Shown: positions 16,494 to 24,943 of the stretch, piece after piece
Layout: the number at the start of each line of letters is the position of its first letter
How positions within the stretch are numbered: the stretch's first letter is position 1
From: Arhodomonas sp051195215
Lineage (GTDB): Bacteria > Pseudomonadota > Gammaproteobacteria > Nitrococcales > Nitrococcaceae
NCBI RefSeq assembly: GCF_051195215.1
Contig: NZ_JBNAZM010000012.1
Coordinates: 56,680 to 120,679 of the forward strand
Length of the DNA: 64,000 bases
Direction of reading: 5' to 3'
Program-made: the position numbers and the translations under genes
The notes under the pieces: generated by a model
Databases searched by the model: none
The model's input: only the letters and a program-made list of their open reading frames with translations
What the model was told of the DNA's origin: nothing

Positions 16494-16951
16494 GAGGTCT
16501 CTCCTTCGGGTGTGGACACGTGTTCGCGGTGCAAGCGACGCAGTACGCGCAGTGCCGCTTCCAGATCAGCCGGGTCCAGATCCTGCGCCAACGCATCGGC
16601 GTGGGCGTTCCAACGCGCCTCCACCTGCACATAGAGCGCCTGCCCCGCCGGGGTGAGCGCATACAGCGGCGAGCGCTGGTGATGCGGGTTGGTTCGCTCC
16701 TCCACCAGGCCGTCGCTTATCAGCCGGCTCAACTGCTTGCGCGCACCCTGGCGGGTTACGCCCATCGCTTCGGCGATGCGGGGTGTGGTCAGCGGGGTAT
16801 CGGCAAGCGCGAGCGCGCCGAGCATCTGCCAACGGCTGCTGGTCAGACCGAACGGTGCGACGAAGCTGTCCCCCCACTCGATGAGGCGGCCGTGCACCTG
16901 AAAGACGGTAAGCACGGTATCGGTGACGAGCGATCTGCCCGAGCGTGACAT
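16490..16951 (-). CDS. MarR-family transcriptional regulator
   Basis: The 153-residue protein has the MarR winged-helix fold: SSRWQMLGALALADTPLTTPRIAEAMGV-like scaffold, recognition helix in VTRQGARKQLSRL, and a beta-wing at NPHHQRSPLYALTPAG. I placed the start at the ATG at 16951, which has GGAGG seven bases upstream; the open frame extends further but the extension is not MarR-like. The gene overlaps the downstream membrane-protein gene by 4 bp. Two palindromes of the same architecture lie just upstream, so autoregulation is likely. The ligand is unknown. Confidence 0.88.
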   Translation of the reverse strand: MSRSGRSLVTDTVLTVFQVHGRLIEWGDSFVAPFGLTSSRWQMLGALALADTPLTTPRIAEAMGVTRQGARKQLSRLISDGLVEERTNPHHQRSPLYALTPAGQALYVQVEARWNAHADALAQDLDPADLEAALRVLRRLHREHVSTPEGETS

Positions 16952-16971
16952 GACATATCCTCCGACAAGTG

Positions 16972-17006
16972 TGTAAACCAGTTTACATCTTGGTAACTGG
17001 TTGTCA
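16972..17006. promoter_or_regulatory. Tandem operator-like palindromes of the MarR gene
   Basis: A perfect inverted repeat TGTAAAC-CA-GTTTACA occupies 16972-16987. A second, imperfect one with the same 7-2-7 layout, TGGTAAC-TG-GTTGTCA, occupies 16991-17006. Their centres are 19 bp apart, close to two helical turns, 21 and 40 bp upstream of the MarR start codon. Such layout fits cooperative binding by a dimeric regulator, most simply the adjacent MarR protein. Confidence 0.65.
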
Positions 17007-17010
17007 ATTA

Positions 17011-17280
17011 TTCGGAGCGATTGCCGCTGACGAAGTGCGCACGCTGGCCCAGCGGACCCAGGCGTCCACCGAGAAGATCCGTCAGAGTATCGAGAAACGC
17101 CAGAATGCGGCTTCGGCGGCGACACGGCTCAGCGATGAGGGACGCAGCCGTGCCGGGGATACGCTGGAGCAAACGGAGGCGACCGGATCGGCCATCCGCA
17201 ACGTGGAATCCGCGGCCGGGGAACTCGACGAGCTCTCCCAGAGCTTGGACGAAATGCTCCGGCACTTCCGGATCGCATAG
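17011..17280 (+). pseudogene. Remnant of a methyl-accepting chemotaxis protein (C-terminal part)
   Basis: The reading frame encodes about 90 residues beginning AADEVRTLAQRTQASTEKI, which is the highly conserved signalling hairpin tip and descending helix of chemoreceptors. It continues as a coiled coil and ends LDEMLRHFRIA, like the C-terminus of many receptors. There is no sensor domain, HAMP or ascending helix; the homology begins abruptly next to the MarR operator region. It is therefore a truncated relic. The junction suggests that the MarR-membrane protein module was inserted into, or recombined with, a receptor gene. Confidence 0.82.
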
Positions 17281-17360
17281 CCGCGGTGTCATGCCGGGCC
17301 AGCCGCGGCACCGCGGGCGACGCGTCGACGTGCCGGAACGCTACCAGCCCATGGCGGCCG

Positions 17361-17972
17361 TCACTGCGGTGACGCCTGATTGCGCGCGTAACGCGCCAGA
17401 AAGGTGTGCACCGCCTCTTCGATCACTTGCTCCCGTGACGTGTCGAGCGGTGCTCGAACCCCTAACAGGCGCGGCCAGACCAACGCCTCCTTGAACATGC
17501 CGAGGAACTGGAACGCCGCCAGTTCCGGATCGGGCACGCGAAGCCGCCCTGCCCCGTCGAGTCGGGCCAGGTACACGGAGAGGCTGCGAAACACGGGGCC
17601 CTTGCCCTGGCGAAAGAACATTTCCGCAAGCTCGGGGTAGCGCGGCGATTCCGCGATCACCAGTCGCAGCAATCCCAGGACCCGGGGCTCGGTCAGCGTG
17701 GTGAACGTGTATCGCGCCACCTCGCAGAGCACTTCGTCGACGGGTCGATCCACCTGCGATAGGCCGTCCGTCTCGAACCGAAGGCTTCCCCAAAGGCGAT
17801 CGACGACCGCGGCGAACAGCGCATCCTTGCTCTCGAAGTTGTTGTAAACGGTGCGCTTGGAAACCCCGCCGCGCCGTGCGATCTCATCCACGCTCGCGTT
17901 CTCGAACCCGGCGTCGAGAAACACCGCCGTGGCCGCCTCGATGACCTCGTCGCGTTTTCGTGGTCGCGGCAT
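17361..17972 (-). CDS. TetR-family transcriptional regulator
   Basis: The 203-residue protein begins MPRPRKRDEVIEAATAVF and has the TetR helix-turn-helix (SVDEIARRGGVSKRTVYNNF, about residues 28-47). The C-terminal part resembles the TetR_C domains of AefR-like repressors (ETDGLSQVDRPVDEVL, RLVIAESPRYPELAEMFF). I chose the ATG at 17972; an in-frame extension upstream is not conserved. It diverges from an isochorismatase-like hydrolase gene, with a strong sigma-70 promoter and a palindrome in between, so it probably represses that promoter. Confidence 0.88.
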   Translation of the reverse strand: MPRPRKRDEVIEAATAVFLDAGFENASVDEIARRGGVSKRTVYNNFESKDALFAAVVDRLWGSLRFETDGLSQVDRPVDEVLCEVARYTFTTLTEPRVLGLLRLVIAESPRYPELAEMFFRQGKGPVFRSLSVYLARLDGAGRLRVPDPELAAFQFLGMFKEALVWPRLLGVRAPLDTSREQVIEEAVHTFLARYARNQASPQ

Positions 17973-18081
17973 CCCCTCGCCCTCTCCGTTCACTGCCCCC
18001 GACTGCAGCGGCATGCGACGCACGGTCCGGCACCCACCGGACCGCCGCCTTTGCCGTCATCTTACCGTCGCCCCCGCCGTA

Positions 18082-18124
18082 TTGACACCAAACGGTTTAC
18101 TTTTATACTGCACTCAACAGTGCA
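18082..18124 (+). promoter_or_regulatory. Sigma-70 promoter with overlapping palindromic operator
   Basis: A perfect -35 TTGACA (18082-18087) and a -10 TATACT (18104-18109) are separated by 16 bp and point to the hydrolase gene. Immediately overlapping the -10 is TGCACT-CAAC-AGTGCA (18109-18124), a perfect 6-bp inverted repeat that would cover the transcription start. It is a plausible site for the divergent TetR protein. The leader to the GTG at 18276 would be about 160 bases. Confidence 0.65.
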
Positions 18125-18275
18125 TTTACGTGATTGACTGGTGCCCGGCGCTGCTCTGAAGCTACCTCCATACAGCTTAATGATTAGACGTGGAGCGAAC
18201 GACGGGTGACGACAATTCGCCAGGATACGCGCCCTCTATTAACACACCACTAGGTTTACTAACGGAGAATCAATC

Positions 18276-18899
18276 GTGCGAAGCGCTGTACTGTTCATCG
18301 AGATGCAGAACGAATGGCTCGCGGCGAATGGCCGCATCCGAGCGCTGATGACCGACGTCGCGCAGTTCCGGGATGCCGCGGCCGCGGCGCAACGTCTACT
18401 CGACGGCGCCCGAGCCGTCGATGCCCGGATCGTGCATGCCGGTCTGCGGTTCAGTGCGGGCTACCCGGAGCTCGGCGATGCCCGGCAGGGCCTGCGGGCG
18501 GCGATTCCGCAGGCCGGCACCTTCCCGGAACAGGGCGACGGCAGCCGGTTCGCCGACGGCTTCGAGCCACATGACGGGGAATTCGTGGTGCGCGGACGGG
18601 TCGGAGCGAGCGCGTTCTCCGGTTCCAACCTCGATGCCTACCTCCGCAACAACCGTATCGAGCGCCTGTACCTGGCCGGATTCGCGCTCCACGTCTGCGT
18701 CCTGGCGACTGCCTGGCAGGCTCATGATCTGGGCTACGACGTCAACGTGGTCGCCGAGGCCTGCGCCGCATTCACCCGGCAGCAGAAGCAGGTCGTCGTC
18801 GAGGAAATCGTGCCCCACCTGGGAGGCATCGCAACGGTGGACGAAACGCTGGATCAGTTACGCCCGGAAACCGTCGCCGCTGCCGCCACATCAGCATGA
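18276..18899 (+). CDS. Isochorismatase-like cysteine hydrolase
   Basis: The 207-residue protein has the isochorismatase-like fold. The first strand (AVLFIEMQNEWLA) carries an acidic residue in the place of the usual catalytic Asp (VIDMQN), here Glu. The catalytic Cys region reads RLYLAGFALHVCVLATAWQAHDLGYDVNVV, with C at about 144, and the Lys-equivalent region lies near VRGRVGASAFSGSNL. Members hydrolyse amides or vinyl ethers. The GTG start has an ACGGAGAA ribosome site. It may be co-transcribed with the HXXEE gene 54 bp downstream and controlled by the divergent TetR regulator. The substrate cannot be assigned. Confidence 0.85.
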   Translation: MRSAVLFIEMQNEWLAANGRIRALMTDVAQFRDAAAAAQRLLDGARAVDARIVHAGLRFSAGYPELGDARQGLRAAIPQAGTFPEQGDGSRFADGFEPHDGEFVVRGRVGASAFSGSNLDAYLRNNRIERLYLAGFALHVCVLATAWQAHDLGYDVNVVAEACAAFTRQQKQVVVEEIVPHLGGIATVDETLDQLRPETVAAAATSA

Positions 18900-18953
18900 G
18901 GACATACCCGCTCGCCTTGATGGCAGCGGGTTTACAACGGGGGAGATGTCGGT

Positions 18954-19616
18954 ATGAACGCGCCCGCATCGATGAAGCTACACGATGGCAGCAATGCATC
19001 CGCCATCGTGCCCGGTATCGTCTGCGTCACGCTCGCGGCCATGATGTACGCCGCGCTGGGTTGGCCGATTATCGTGCTCGTCGTGCCGATGCTGGCCGCC
19101 TATCCGTTCTATCTGCTCACCTTTCATCGTCACCTGCCGTCCCCAAGCGCAATTCTGCCGCTCTATCTCCTCGCGATCGCATGGCAGTTCATTCACATGG
19201 CCGAGGAGTTCGCCACGGATTTCCAGTATTACTTCCCGTTGGTCAACGGCGGTGCCCACAGCTCGCTCGCCCCGGGGACCGGCTGGGGCGATTCGCTATT
19301 CATCACCTTCAACATGATCGCCAACGCGGGGTTCGTGATCGGAGCACTGGGAATCGTGCTGCAGCACCGCCCCCCCACGTTCCTGATCTGCTTCTTCACC
19401 TTCGGAATGCTCTGGAACGGCTTCGGTCACCCCGCTCTCGCCTATCTCTACCATGACGTCTATGGCAGCAGCTGGTACTTCCCGGGCCTGCTGACGAGCC
19501 CCGGGCATCTGCTGCTGTCCCTGGCGCTGGTGGCACGAATCTGGCGAAGCACCCGGGCTCATGCGGCCGCCCACCGGAATACGTCCCGGGGAAGGCTGCA
19601 GGGGGCACAACCGTGA
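18954..19616 (+). CDS. HXXEE domain membrane protein
   Basis: The 220-residue protein has about five membrane segments and the motif FIHMAEEF (His-x-x-Glu-Glu) that names the HXXEE family, plus a second conserved region FNMIANAGFVIG and a distal GFGHPALAYLYHDVY with two histidines. The acidic and His residues within membrane helices suggest metal or proton chemistry, but no member has a settled function. It follows the cysteine hydrolase by 54 bp with a GGGGGAG ribosome site, so they are probably one operon. Confidence 0.82.
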   Translation: MNAPASMKLHDGSNASAIVPGIVCVTLAAMMYAALGWPIIVLVVPMLAAYPFYLLTFHRHLPSPSAILPLYLLAIAWQFIHMAEEFATDFQYYFPLVNGGAHSSLAPGTGWGDSLFITFNMIANAGFVIGALGIVLQHRPPTFLICFFTFGMLWNGFGHPALAYLYHDVYGSSWYFPGLLTSPGHLLLSLALVARIWRSTRAHAAAHRNTSRGRLQGAQP

Positions 19617-19660
19617 TGCCGCACCCGGGGTCACACCGCCCCGGTATCGGGAGAGCCCTG

Positions 19661-19692
19661 GGCAGCCGGGACGGCACACCGGCCCGGCTGCC
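19661..19692 (+). repeat. Inverted repeat downstream of the HXXEE gene
   Basis: GGCAGCCGGG (19661-19670) and CCCGGCTGCC (19683-19692) form a perfect 10-bp stem with a 12-base loop. No T-run follows, so it is not a standard terminator, though it may pause or protect the transcript. The remaining 19617-19893 gap shows no convincing gene. Confidence 0.5.
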
Positions 19693-19893
19693 TGTGAGCC
19701 CCGCTGACCCCGGCATTTCTGCCGGTGTCCTAATCGGTCGACGCGCACAGGGCTGCCCCCGGCAACCTCCGGCGCTCGTTGCTGTCCTATTACAGGAGGG
19801 GCGGCGCCGCCGACACCTGTCACGGATCGCACAATAAGGCAGAGGAGCGCCAGCGACCTCGACTGCAACCGCTGCGTCCGGAGCGCTCGCGCC

Positions 19894-20421
19894 ATGAGAC
19901 ACGCGCTCGCGTTTATCGTCTTGGCATTACTTGTCACGCCGGCCGCCGAAGCGTGGCGCTGCGGCACGGATCTGGTGTTGCGCGGCGACAAGCCCTATCA
20001 GGTGCTCAGAACCTGTGGCGAGCCCGACTACATCGAGTATCACCCGGAAGTCTTTCTGCGTGGTTTCGGCTTCGTCGGCGAGATCGAGAAGTGGTACTAC
20101 AACCGCGGCCCGCGCCGCTTGGTACGAATCCTGCGCTTTCGCAACGGCGAGCTGACCCGCATCGAAACCGGCGGCTATGGCTTCTCCGAATCCACCGTGG
20201 GTGACTGCTCGCCACGGGAGATAAAGCGCGGGATGAGCAAGTTCGAGCTGCTGTATCGCTGCGGCGAGCCGGACTACGAGAGCACCCGATGGGAGCTCCT
20301 GCACCCGGGCGTACCGGGCCTGGTGGACGATTGGGTCTACGACTTCGGTCCGGCGCGATTCGCCCGGGAGGTCCGCATCATCGACGGGCGCGTCGTCGAT
20401 GTGGACCTCGGCGACCGCTGA
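19894..20421 (+). CDS. Secreted DUF2845 protein with two repeated domains
   Basis: The 175-residue protein has a signal peptide (about residues 1-20, ending AAEA) and two copies of the DUF2845 unit. The first has WRCGTDLVLRGDKPYQVLRTCGEPDYIEY, the second VGDCSPREIKRGMSKFELLYRCGEPDYES; each carries a Cys pair and the CGEPDY motif, then a WYYNRGP or WVYDFGP strand. The fold is like SmpA/BamE-type small beta-alpha domains, and the Cys pairs could form disulfides in the periplasm. Function is unknown. It converges on the next gene with 19 bp between stops. Confidence 0.85.
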   Translation: MRHALAFIVLALLVTPAAEAWRCGTDLVLRGDKPYQVLRTCGEPDYIEYHPEVFLRGFGFVGEIEKWYYNRGPRRLVRILRFRNGELTRIETGGYGFSESTVGDCSPREIKRGMSKFELLYRCGEPDYESTRWELLHPGVPGLVDDWVYDFGPARFAREVRIIDGRVVDVDLGDR

Positions 20422-20440
20422 ACGGGCCCGACATGCCGGT

Positions 20441-21049
20441 TCAATGGCTTGTCTCGACGTGATCCGTGGGACTGAGTTCCACCGTATACCCCCACTCGCC
20501 ATCGCAGCTCACGTTCGGATTGGCGTGGTGAAACAGCCCGTTGGGGTTATTCTTGAATAGCCAGACGTGCAGGTCGTAGTGATGAAGCGCCGCCGGCATT
20601 ATCGGCTCATGGCCTTCCATGGGCCCCTCGAATGCCTGCCCGAAGAGCTGCGGCGTGCTTTCAACCCCGGTGGACAAAGGCACGAACCACTCGACACCGG
20701 CCAGCTGCAACCCGCCATCGGCCACCTCGTAGAGCAGAATCTGTGGCTTCATGGGATCGGGCTCGGGACCCAGCAACCGGGTATTCAGGAAGTGGACCCC
20801 CATGTTGCCGTCGGGGTACCGCACGCATGCCAGCGTGGAGAAGTAACCGTCGCGAACCGCCACCAGGGGATCACGGTACTTGGCGACCGCCTCGCGCACC
20901 TCCGCCAGCTCCGGAGGCAACTCCGGCTCCGCCGCCGTTGCCGACTGCAGCACGGTGCCGCCAGCAAGAGCGCCCGCCACAAAGGCAGTACGTACGGCTG
21001 AACGGCCAAGGAAAGCGCAACCGGTGCCCGCATTCGCGCAAACGCTCAT
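20441..21049 (-). CDS. Secreted protein of unknown function
   Basis: The 202-residue protein starts with a Cys-containing N-terminus and a hydrophobic segment followed by AAEPELPPELAEV, so it is probably exported and cleaved near residue 40. The body contains YRDPLVAVRDGYFSTLACVRYP, MGVHFLNTRLLG, and a C-terminal part with PAALHHYDLHVWLFKNNPNGLFHHANPNVSC. The abundant His residues and conserved look suggest metal binding. I do not recognise a characterised family. A GGAGG ribosome site supports the start. Confidence 0.78.
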   Translation of the reverse strand: MSVCANAGTGCAFLGRSAVRTAFVAGALAGGTVLQSATAAEPELPPELAEVREAVAKYRDPLVAVRDGYFSTLACVRYPDGNMGVHFLNTRLLGPEPDPMKPQILLYEVADGGLQLAGVEWFVPLSTGVESTPQLFGQAFEGPMEGHEPIMPAALHHYDLHVWLFKNNPNGLFHHANPNVSCDGEWGYTVELSPTDHVETSH

Positions 21050-21285
21050 GGGTTACCCCTCCTCCACCTGGATGCTCATCCAGCATAGTCCGAGCGCCAG
21101 CGCACAAACACCACGCGTCGACATACGGCAGGGGAGCCCCGGATATCGCCACCGCCCGACACTCAGTGAAATGTCATGGGCATCGAGGCCGATGCGTGAC
21201 CGCCCGGCCACGTTCCGAAGCAAGGCTGCCTGGTGGAGTCACGATACACTGGCCATCCGCCCCCACCCCCGGCGAAGCGCCTCGT

Positions 21286-21624
21286 TCATGCAAGCCTGGT
21301 CCCGTTCGGGCATTCCTTGTCCGGCACCGCCAACACCACGGCGCCGTCATCCCGGTGAAAGCCGGTGACCAGGCACTCCGAGCGCATGGGACCGATCTGC
21401 TTGGGCGGAAAGTTCACCACCGCCATGACCTGCCGCCCTACCAGCTCCTCCGCCGTATAGAGGCCGGTGATCTGCGCGCTGGACTTTCGCACGCCGATCT
21501 CGGGGCCGAAGTCCACCTTGAGCCGGTAGGCGGGTTTCCGAGCCTCCGCGAACACCTCCGCCTCGACGATAGTCCCCACCCTAAGGTCGACCTTGAGGAA
21601 GTCTTCGAAGTCTATGGTTTCCAC
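21286..21624 (-). CDS. csaA: CsaA-like tRNA-binding protein
   Basis: The 112-residue protein is a stand-alone tRNA-binding OB-fold like Bacillus CsaA and the C-terminal domain of methionyl-tRNA synthetase. Diagnostic stretches are FLKVDLRVGTIVEAE, KPAYRLKVDFGPEIGVRKSSAQIT and VVNFPPKQIGPMRSECLV. CsaA has export-related chaperone activity and binds tRNA. It uses a GTG start with GAGGA upstream. It is a single gene with no obvious partner. Confidence 0.92.
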   Translation of the reverse strand: METIDFEDFLKVDLRVGTIVEAEVFAEARKPAYRLKVDFGPEIGVRKSSAQITGLYTAEELVGRQVMAVVNFPPKQIGPMRSECLVTGFHRDDGAVVLAVPDKECPNGTRLA

Positions 21625-22007
21625 TTTCAGTCCTCTGCGGGCTTGTTCCCTGTTGGTGACGATTACCCGAACCGCTTCACCGCCGGCGTGGCGAAGTACC
21701 TCCCGCGTCGTAACCGCGAGAAAAATCCGGCACCCGCCGCAACGACGACCATCGCTCGGCGCTCGCCGATCGGCAGTGCCGAGGGCAGCTTACCAGGCGC
21801 ACGCACCCGCAGCCCCGGCGCATCGAGGTATTCGATGCCGGGTTAGCGGGACCGTCACCAGTGCTGACCGGCCATGGGCGGGACACACGATTCGCAATCG
21901 TGCAGCACGAGTATCCAAGAAGAGAGGCCTTGATGACGAGCGCGAACGAGCGCGTCACGAATCGGTCACACAAAGGTGATTCGCGACACGCTGCCTTCGC
22001 CGTAATC
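21625..22007. other. Intergenic region between csaA and tRNA-Ser
   Basis: These 383 bases show no convincing gene or repeat. Short open frames exist on both strands but have no ribosome site or recognisable product. The promoter of csaA is presumably here. Confidence 0.4.
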
Positions 22008-22097
22008 TGGCGGAGAGGGAGGGATTCGAACCCCCGGACCCCGCAAGGGGTCACCGCATTTCGAGTGCGGCGCTTTCGTCCACTCAGCCACCTCTCC
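22008..22097 (-). tRNA. tRNA-Ser(CGA)
   Basis: The minus strand folds as a class II tRNA of 90 nt including the encoded CCA. The acceptor GGAGAGG pairs with CCTCTCC, the anticodon loop reads CTCGAAA (anticodon CGA, codon UCG), a long variable arm has the stem ACCCC/GGGGT, and the T arm carries GGTTCGAATCC. The gene is complete and stands between csaA and mltF. Confidence 0.96.
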
Positions 22098-22181
22098 GGG
22101 GTGGGTACCGGCCGTTCCCGACCAGCGCGGCGCGTAGTCTACAATATCTGATCGCGTATGACGAATAGTGATTGACCCTGG

Positions 22182-23642
22182 ATGTCGCACCGGTCGCTGC
22201 ACCTGACCATCGCCGCCGCCATGCTTGCCCTGCTCGGGCTGACCGCCCTGGGCGGGTTCGGCGGGCCAACACGCCTGGAGGATATCCGCAAGCGCGGGAC
22301 GCTCGCGGTCGCGATGCGCGTCGGCCCGGTTTCCTTCGTGCCGGCGGAGGGCAATGGCGCCGCAAGCGAACCGAGCGGTTTCGAGTACGAACTGCTCGCG
22401 GGCTTTGCCGAATCCTTGGCGGTGGAGCTCGACGTCCGGCCGGTGGCGAGCGTCGAGCAAGCGATGGCGCTACTCGAAAACGGCACGGTGGACCTTGTGG
22501 CCGCCGGTGTCAGCGCCACGCCGGCACGACGCGAACGCTTCGCCTTCACCCGCGGCTACCTGGAGACCCAACCGCGCATCGTCCATCGCAATGACGTCGA
22601 CGACGCCGAATCGGTCGAGGACCTCGCCGGCCAGCGCGTGGAGGCGCTGGCCCACACGGTTCACGCCCTGCGCCTGCGCGAGATGGCGAACGACCGTGAA
22701 GCACTGACGTGGCGCGCCCTCCAGCGGAGCACCACCGAGGAGTTGCTCTATCGGGTATGGCGGGGCCGGAGTGACTACGCCCTTACCGACGAGCTGTTCC
22801 TGGCCCTCAACCGCCCGTTCTACCCGGAGCTCCGCGCCGGAATGGCGATCGGGCCGCCGCGGGGGCTGGCGTGGATGATGCACATCTCCGACCAGGAGCT
22901 GCTCGATGCCGCCAATGTCTACCTGGAAGGGCGCAGGGACGATGGCATGCTTGCGGTGCTCCGCGACGAGCACTTCGGCCATCTGCAGGAGTTCGACTAC
23001 GTCGGCACGCGCACCTTTCTGCGCCACATTACCGAGCGCCTGCCGCGTTTTCGCGACCTGTTCACTGAAGCGGCCGAGACCAACGGGATCGATTGGCGTC
23101 TGCTCGCGGCCGTGGGTTACCAGGAATCCCACTGGGATCCGGACGCGGTTTCACCCACCGGGGTACGGGGCGTCATGATGCTCACGCAGGACACCGCCGC
23201 GTTCGTCGGCATCGACAACCGTCGCGACCCGGCACAGAGCATTCGCGGCGGTGCCGCATATCTGGCGTCGCTGCGGGAGCGCATGCCTGAGGATATCCCC
23301 GAACCGAGCCGCACCTGGCTGACGCTCGCCGCGTACAACGTCGGTCTGGGCCACCTGGAGGATGCTCGCCGCATCACGCAGATGCGCGGCGGTAATCCGG
23401 ACGAGTGGTTCGACGTGCGCAGCAACCTGCCCCTGCTCGCCAAGAAGGAATGGCACCAGCGGGTGACCCATGGCTATGCCCGCGGCTGGGAGCCGGTGCG
23501 ATACGTGGAAAACATCCGCCGCTACTTCCACCTGTTGGAGCGGGTGACCCAACCCGGTCAGCCCGAGACACCGTCGGTCGCGCGGGAGGCGCTGCTGCCG
23601 CGCCCATTGCGCATTCCCGCGTCGATCGAGTCGATGCTCTAG
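22182..23642 (+). CDS. mltF: Membrane-bound lytic murein transglycosylase F
   Basis: MltF cleaves peptidoglycan glycan strands with formation of anhydromuropeptides. The 486-residue protein has an N-terminal signal or anchor (LTIAAAMLALLGLTALGGF), a periplasmic-binding-protein-like domain (LEDIRKRGTLAVAMR to about residue 260), and a C-terminal SLT domain with catalytic Glu at about 317 in AVGYQESHWDPDAVSPTGVRG. The conserved MMLT, AAYNVGLGH and YVENIRRY motifs are present. Length matches the E. coli enzyme. It ends with a 4-bp overlap of the convergent metY stop codon. Confidence 0.95.
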   Translation: MSHRSLHLTIAAAMLALLGLTALGGFGGPTRLEDIRKRGTLAVAMRVGPVSFVPAEGNGAASEPSGFEYELLAGFAESLAVELDVRPVASVEQAMALLENGTVDLVAAGVSATPARRERFAFTRGYLETQPRIVHRNDVDDAESVEDLAGQRVEALAHTVHALRLREMANDREALTWRALQRSTTEELLYRVWRGRSDYALTDELFLALNRPFYPELRAGMAIGPPRGLAWMMHISDQELLDAANVYLEGRRDDGMLAVLRDEHFGHLQEFDYVGTRTFLRHITERLPRFRDLFTEAAETNGIDWRLLAAVGYQESHWDPDAVSPTGVRGVMMLTQDTAAFVGIDNRRDPAQSIRGGAAYLASLRERMPEDIPEPSRTWLTLAAYNVGLGHLEDARRITQMRGGNPDEWFDVRSNLPLLAKKEWHQRVTHGYARGWEPVRYVENIRRYFHLLERVTQPGQPETPSVAREALLPRPLRIPASIESML

Positions 23643-24943
23643 CGCCCTGTTCCAGGACACTGGGCGGCAGCGTCGAGCGCCTGGTCGATGTCCCACAGGA
23701 TATCGTCCAGGGTCTCCAGTCCCACGGAAAGCCGGATCATGTCCGGGGGCACGCCAGCGGCTTCCTGCTGTTCGGCAGTGAGCTGGCGGTGAGTGGTGGA
23801 CGCCGGGTGAATGACCAGCGTGCGCGCGTCGCCGATGTTGGCGAGGTGCGAGAGGAACTGCACCGACTCGATGAAGTTCACGCCCGCCTCGTGGCCACCG
23901 CGGATACCGAAGCTCACGATCCCGCCGGCGCCCTTGGGCAGATAGTGTTCCCGCAGGCCGGCATAGGGACTGTCCGCCAGCCCCGCGTAGCGCACCCAGG
24001 CGACCTGGGGATGGCCGCGCAGATGCTCCGCCACGCGCAGAGCATTCCCGCAGTGACGCTCCATGCGCAGTGGCAACGTCTCCAGTCCCTGGAGGAACAG
24101 CCAGCTATGCATGGGTGCCAGCGTCGGCCCGAGCGTGCGCAACGTCTCGCAGCGCACTTTCATGGTGAAGCCGAAGTCGCCGAAGGTCTCGTAGAAGCGC
24201 ACTCCGTGATAGCCCTCGGAGGGCTCGGTCATGCCCGGGAAGTTGCCGTTGTCCCAGGGAAAGCGGCCCGACTCCACCAGCACACCGCCCAGCGCGGTGC
24301 CGTGGCCGCCGATGAACTTGGTCGCCGAATGGACGACGATATCGGCGCCGTGCTCGATGGGCCGACAGAGATACGGTGTCGCCATGGTGTTGTCCACCAC
24401 CAGCGGCAACCCCGACTCGTGAGCGATGGCGGCGACCGACTCGATGTCCAGGACGTTGCCGAGGGGGTTACCCAGTGTCTCGCCGAACACCAGCTTGGTG
24501 CGTGGCGTGATCGCCGCGCGGAAATTCTCCGGATCGTCCGGGTCCACGAAGTGGGTGGTGATGCCCATCTTGCGGAAGGTGACATGGAGCTGGCTGTAGG
24601 TCCCGCCGTAGAGGGTACGGGCAGCGACCACCTCGTCCCCTGCCTCCAGCAGTGTAAGCAGCGCCGCGGTCTGCGCCGCCATGCCCGAGGCCGTGGCCAC
24701 CGCCGCCCGGCCGCCCTCCAGCGTTGCCATGCGCTCCTCGAAGACGGCGGTGGTGGGGTTGCTCAGGCGTCCGTAGATATTGCCGAAGGTCTGGAGATTG
24801 AACAGCGAGGCGGCGTGGTCGGTACTGTCGAACACGTACGAGGCGGTCTGATGAATAGGCACCGCGCGCGCGCCGGTGGCGGGATCCGGCTGCTGCCCGG
24901 CATGCAGGCACAGGGTTTCGAAACCGTAATCATGATCTGTCAT
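23639..24943 (-). CDS. metY: O-acetylhomoserine aminocarboxypropyltransferase (PLP-dependent)
   Basis: The 434-residue protein belongs to the Cys/Met-metabolism PLP family. N-terminal FETLCLHAGQQPDPATGARAV, YGRLSNPTTAVFEERMA and the PLP-lysine segment VVHSATKFIGGHGTALGG are typical of MetY, which makes homocysteine from O-acetylhomoserine and sulfide. The long form with the insert VESGRFPWDNGNFPGM favours MetY over MetB or MetZ. I chose the ATG at 24943, from which the conserved N-terminus begins; an upstream start at 24991 would add 16 residues. The 89-bp upstream region has a small hairpin but no riboswitch that I recognise. Confidence 0.93.
   Translation of the reverse strand: MTDHDYGFETLCLHAGQQPDPATGARAVPIHQTASYVFDSTDHAASLFNLQTFGNIYGRLSNPTTAVFEERMATLEGGRAAVATASGMAAQTAALLTLLEAGDEVVAARTLYGGTYSQLHVTFRKMGITTHFVDPDDPENFRAAITPRTKLVFGETLGNPLGNVLDIESVAAIAHESGLPLVVDNTMATPYLCRPIEHGADIVVHSATKFIGGHGTALGGVLVESGRFPWDNGNFPGMTEPSEGYHGVRFYETFGDFGFTMKVRCETLRTLGPTLAPMHSWLFLQGLETLPLRMERHCGNALRVAEHLRGHPQVAWVRYAGLADSPYAGLREHYLPKGAGGIVSFGIRGGHEAGVNFIESVQFLSHLANIGDARTLVIHPASTTHRQLTAEQQEAAGVPPDMIRLSVGLETLDDILWDIDQALDAAAQCPGTGR

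Noticed and set aside
19613..19837. 74-residue frame after the HXXEE gene
   Set aside because: Overlaps the stop codon of the HXXEE gene, has no recognisable motif and covers the 10-bp inverted repeat; more likely non-coding.
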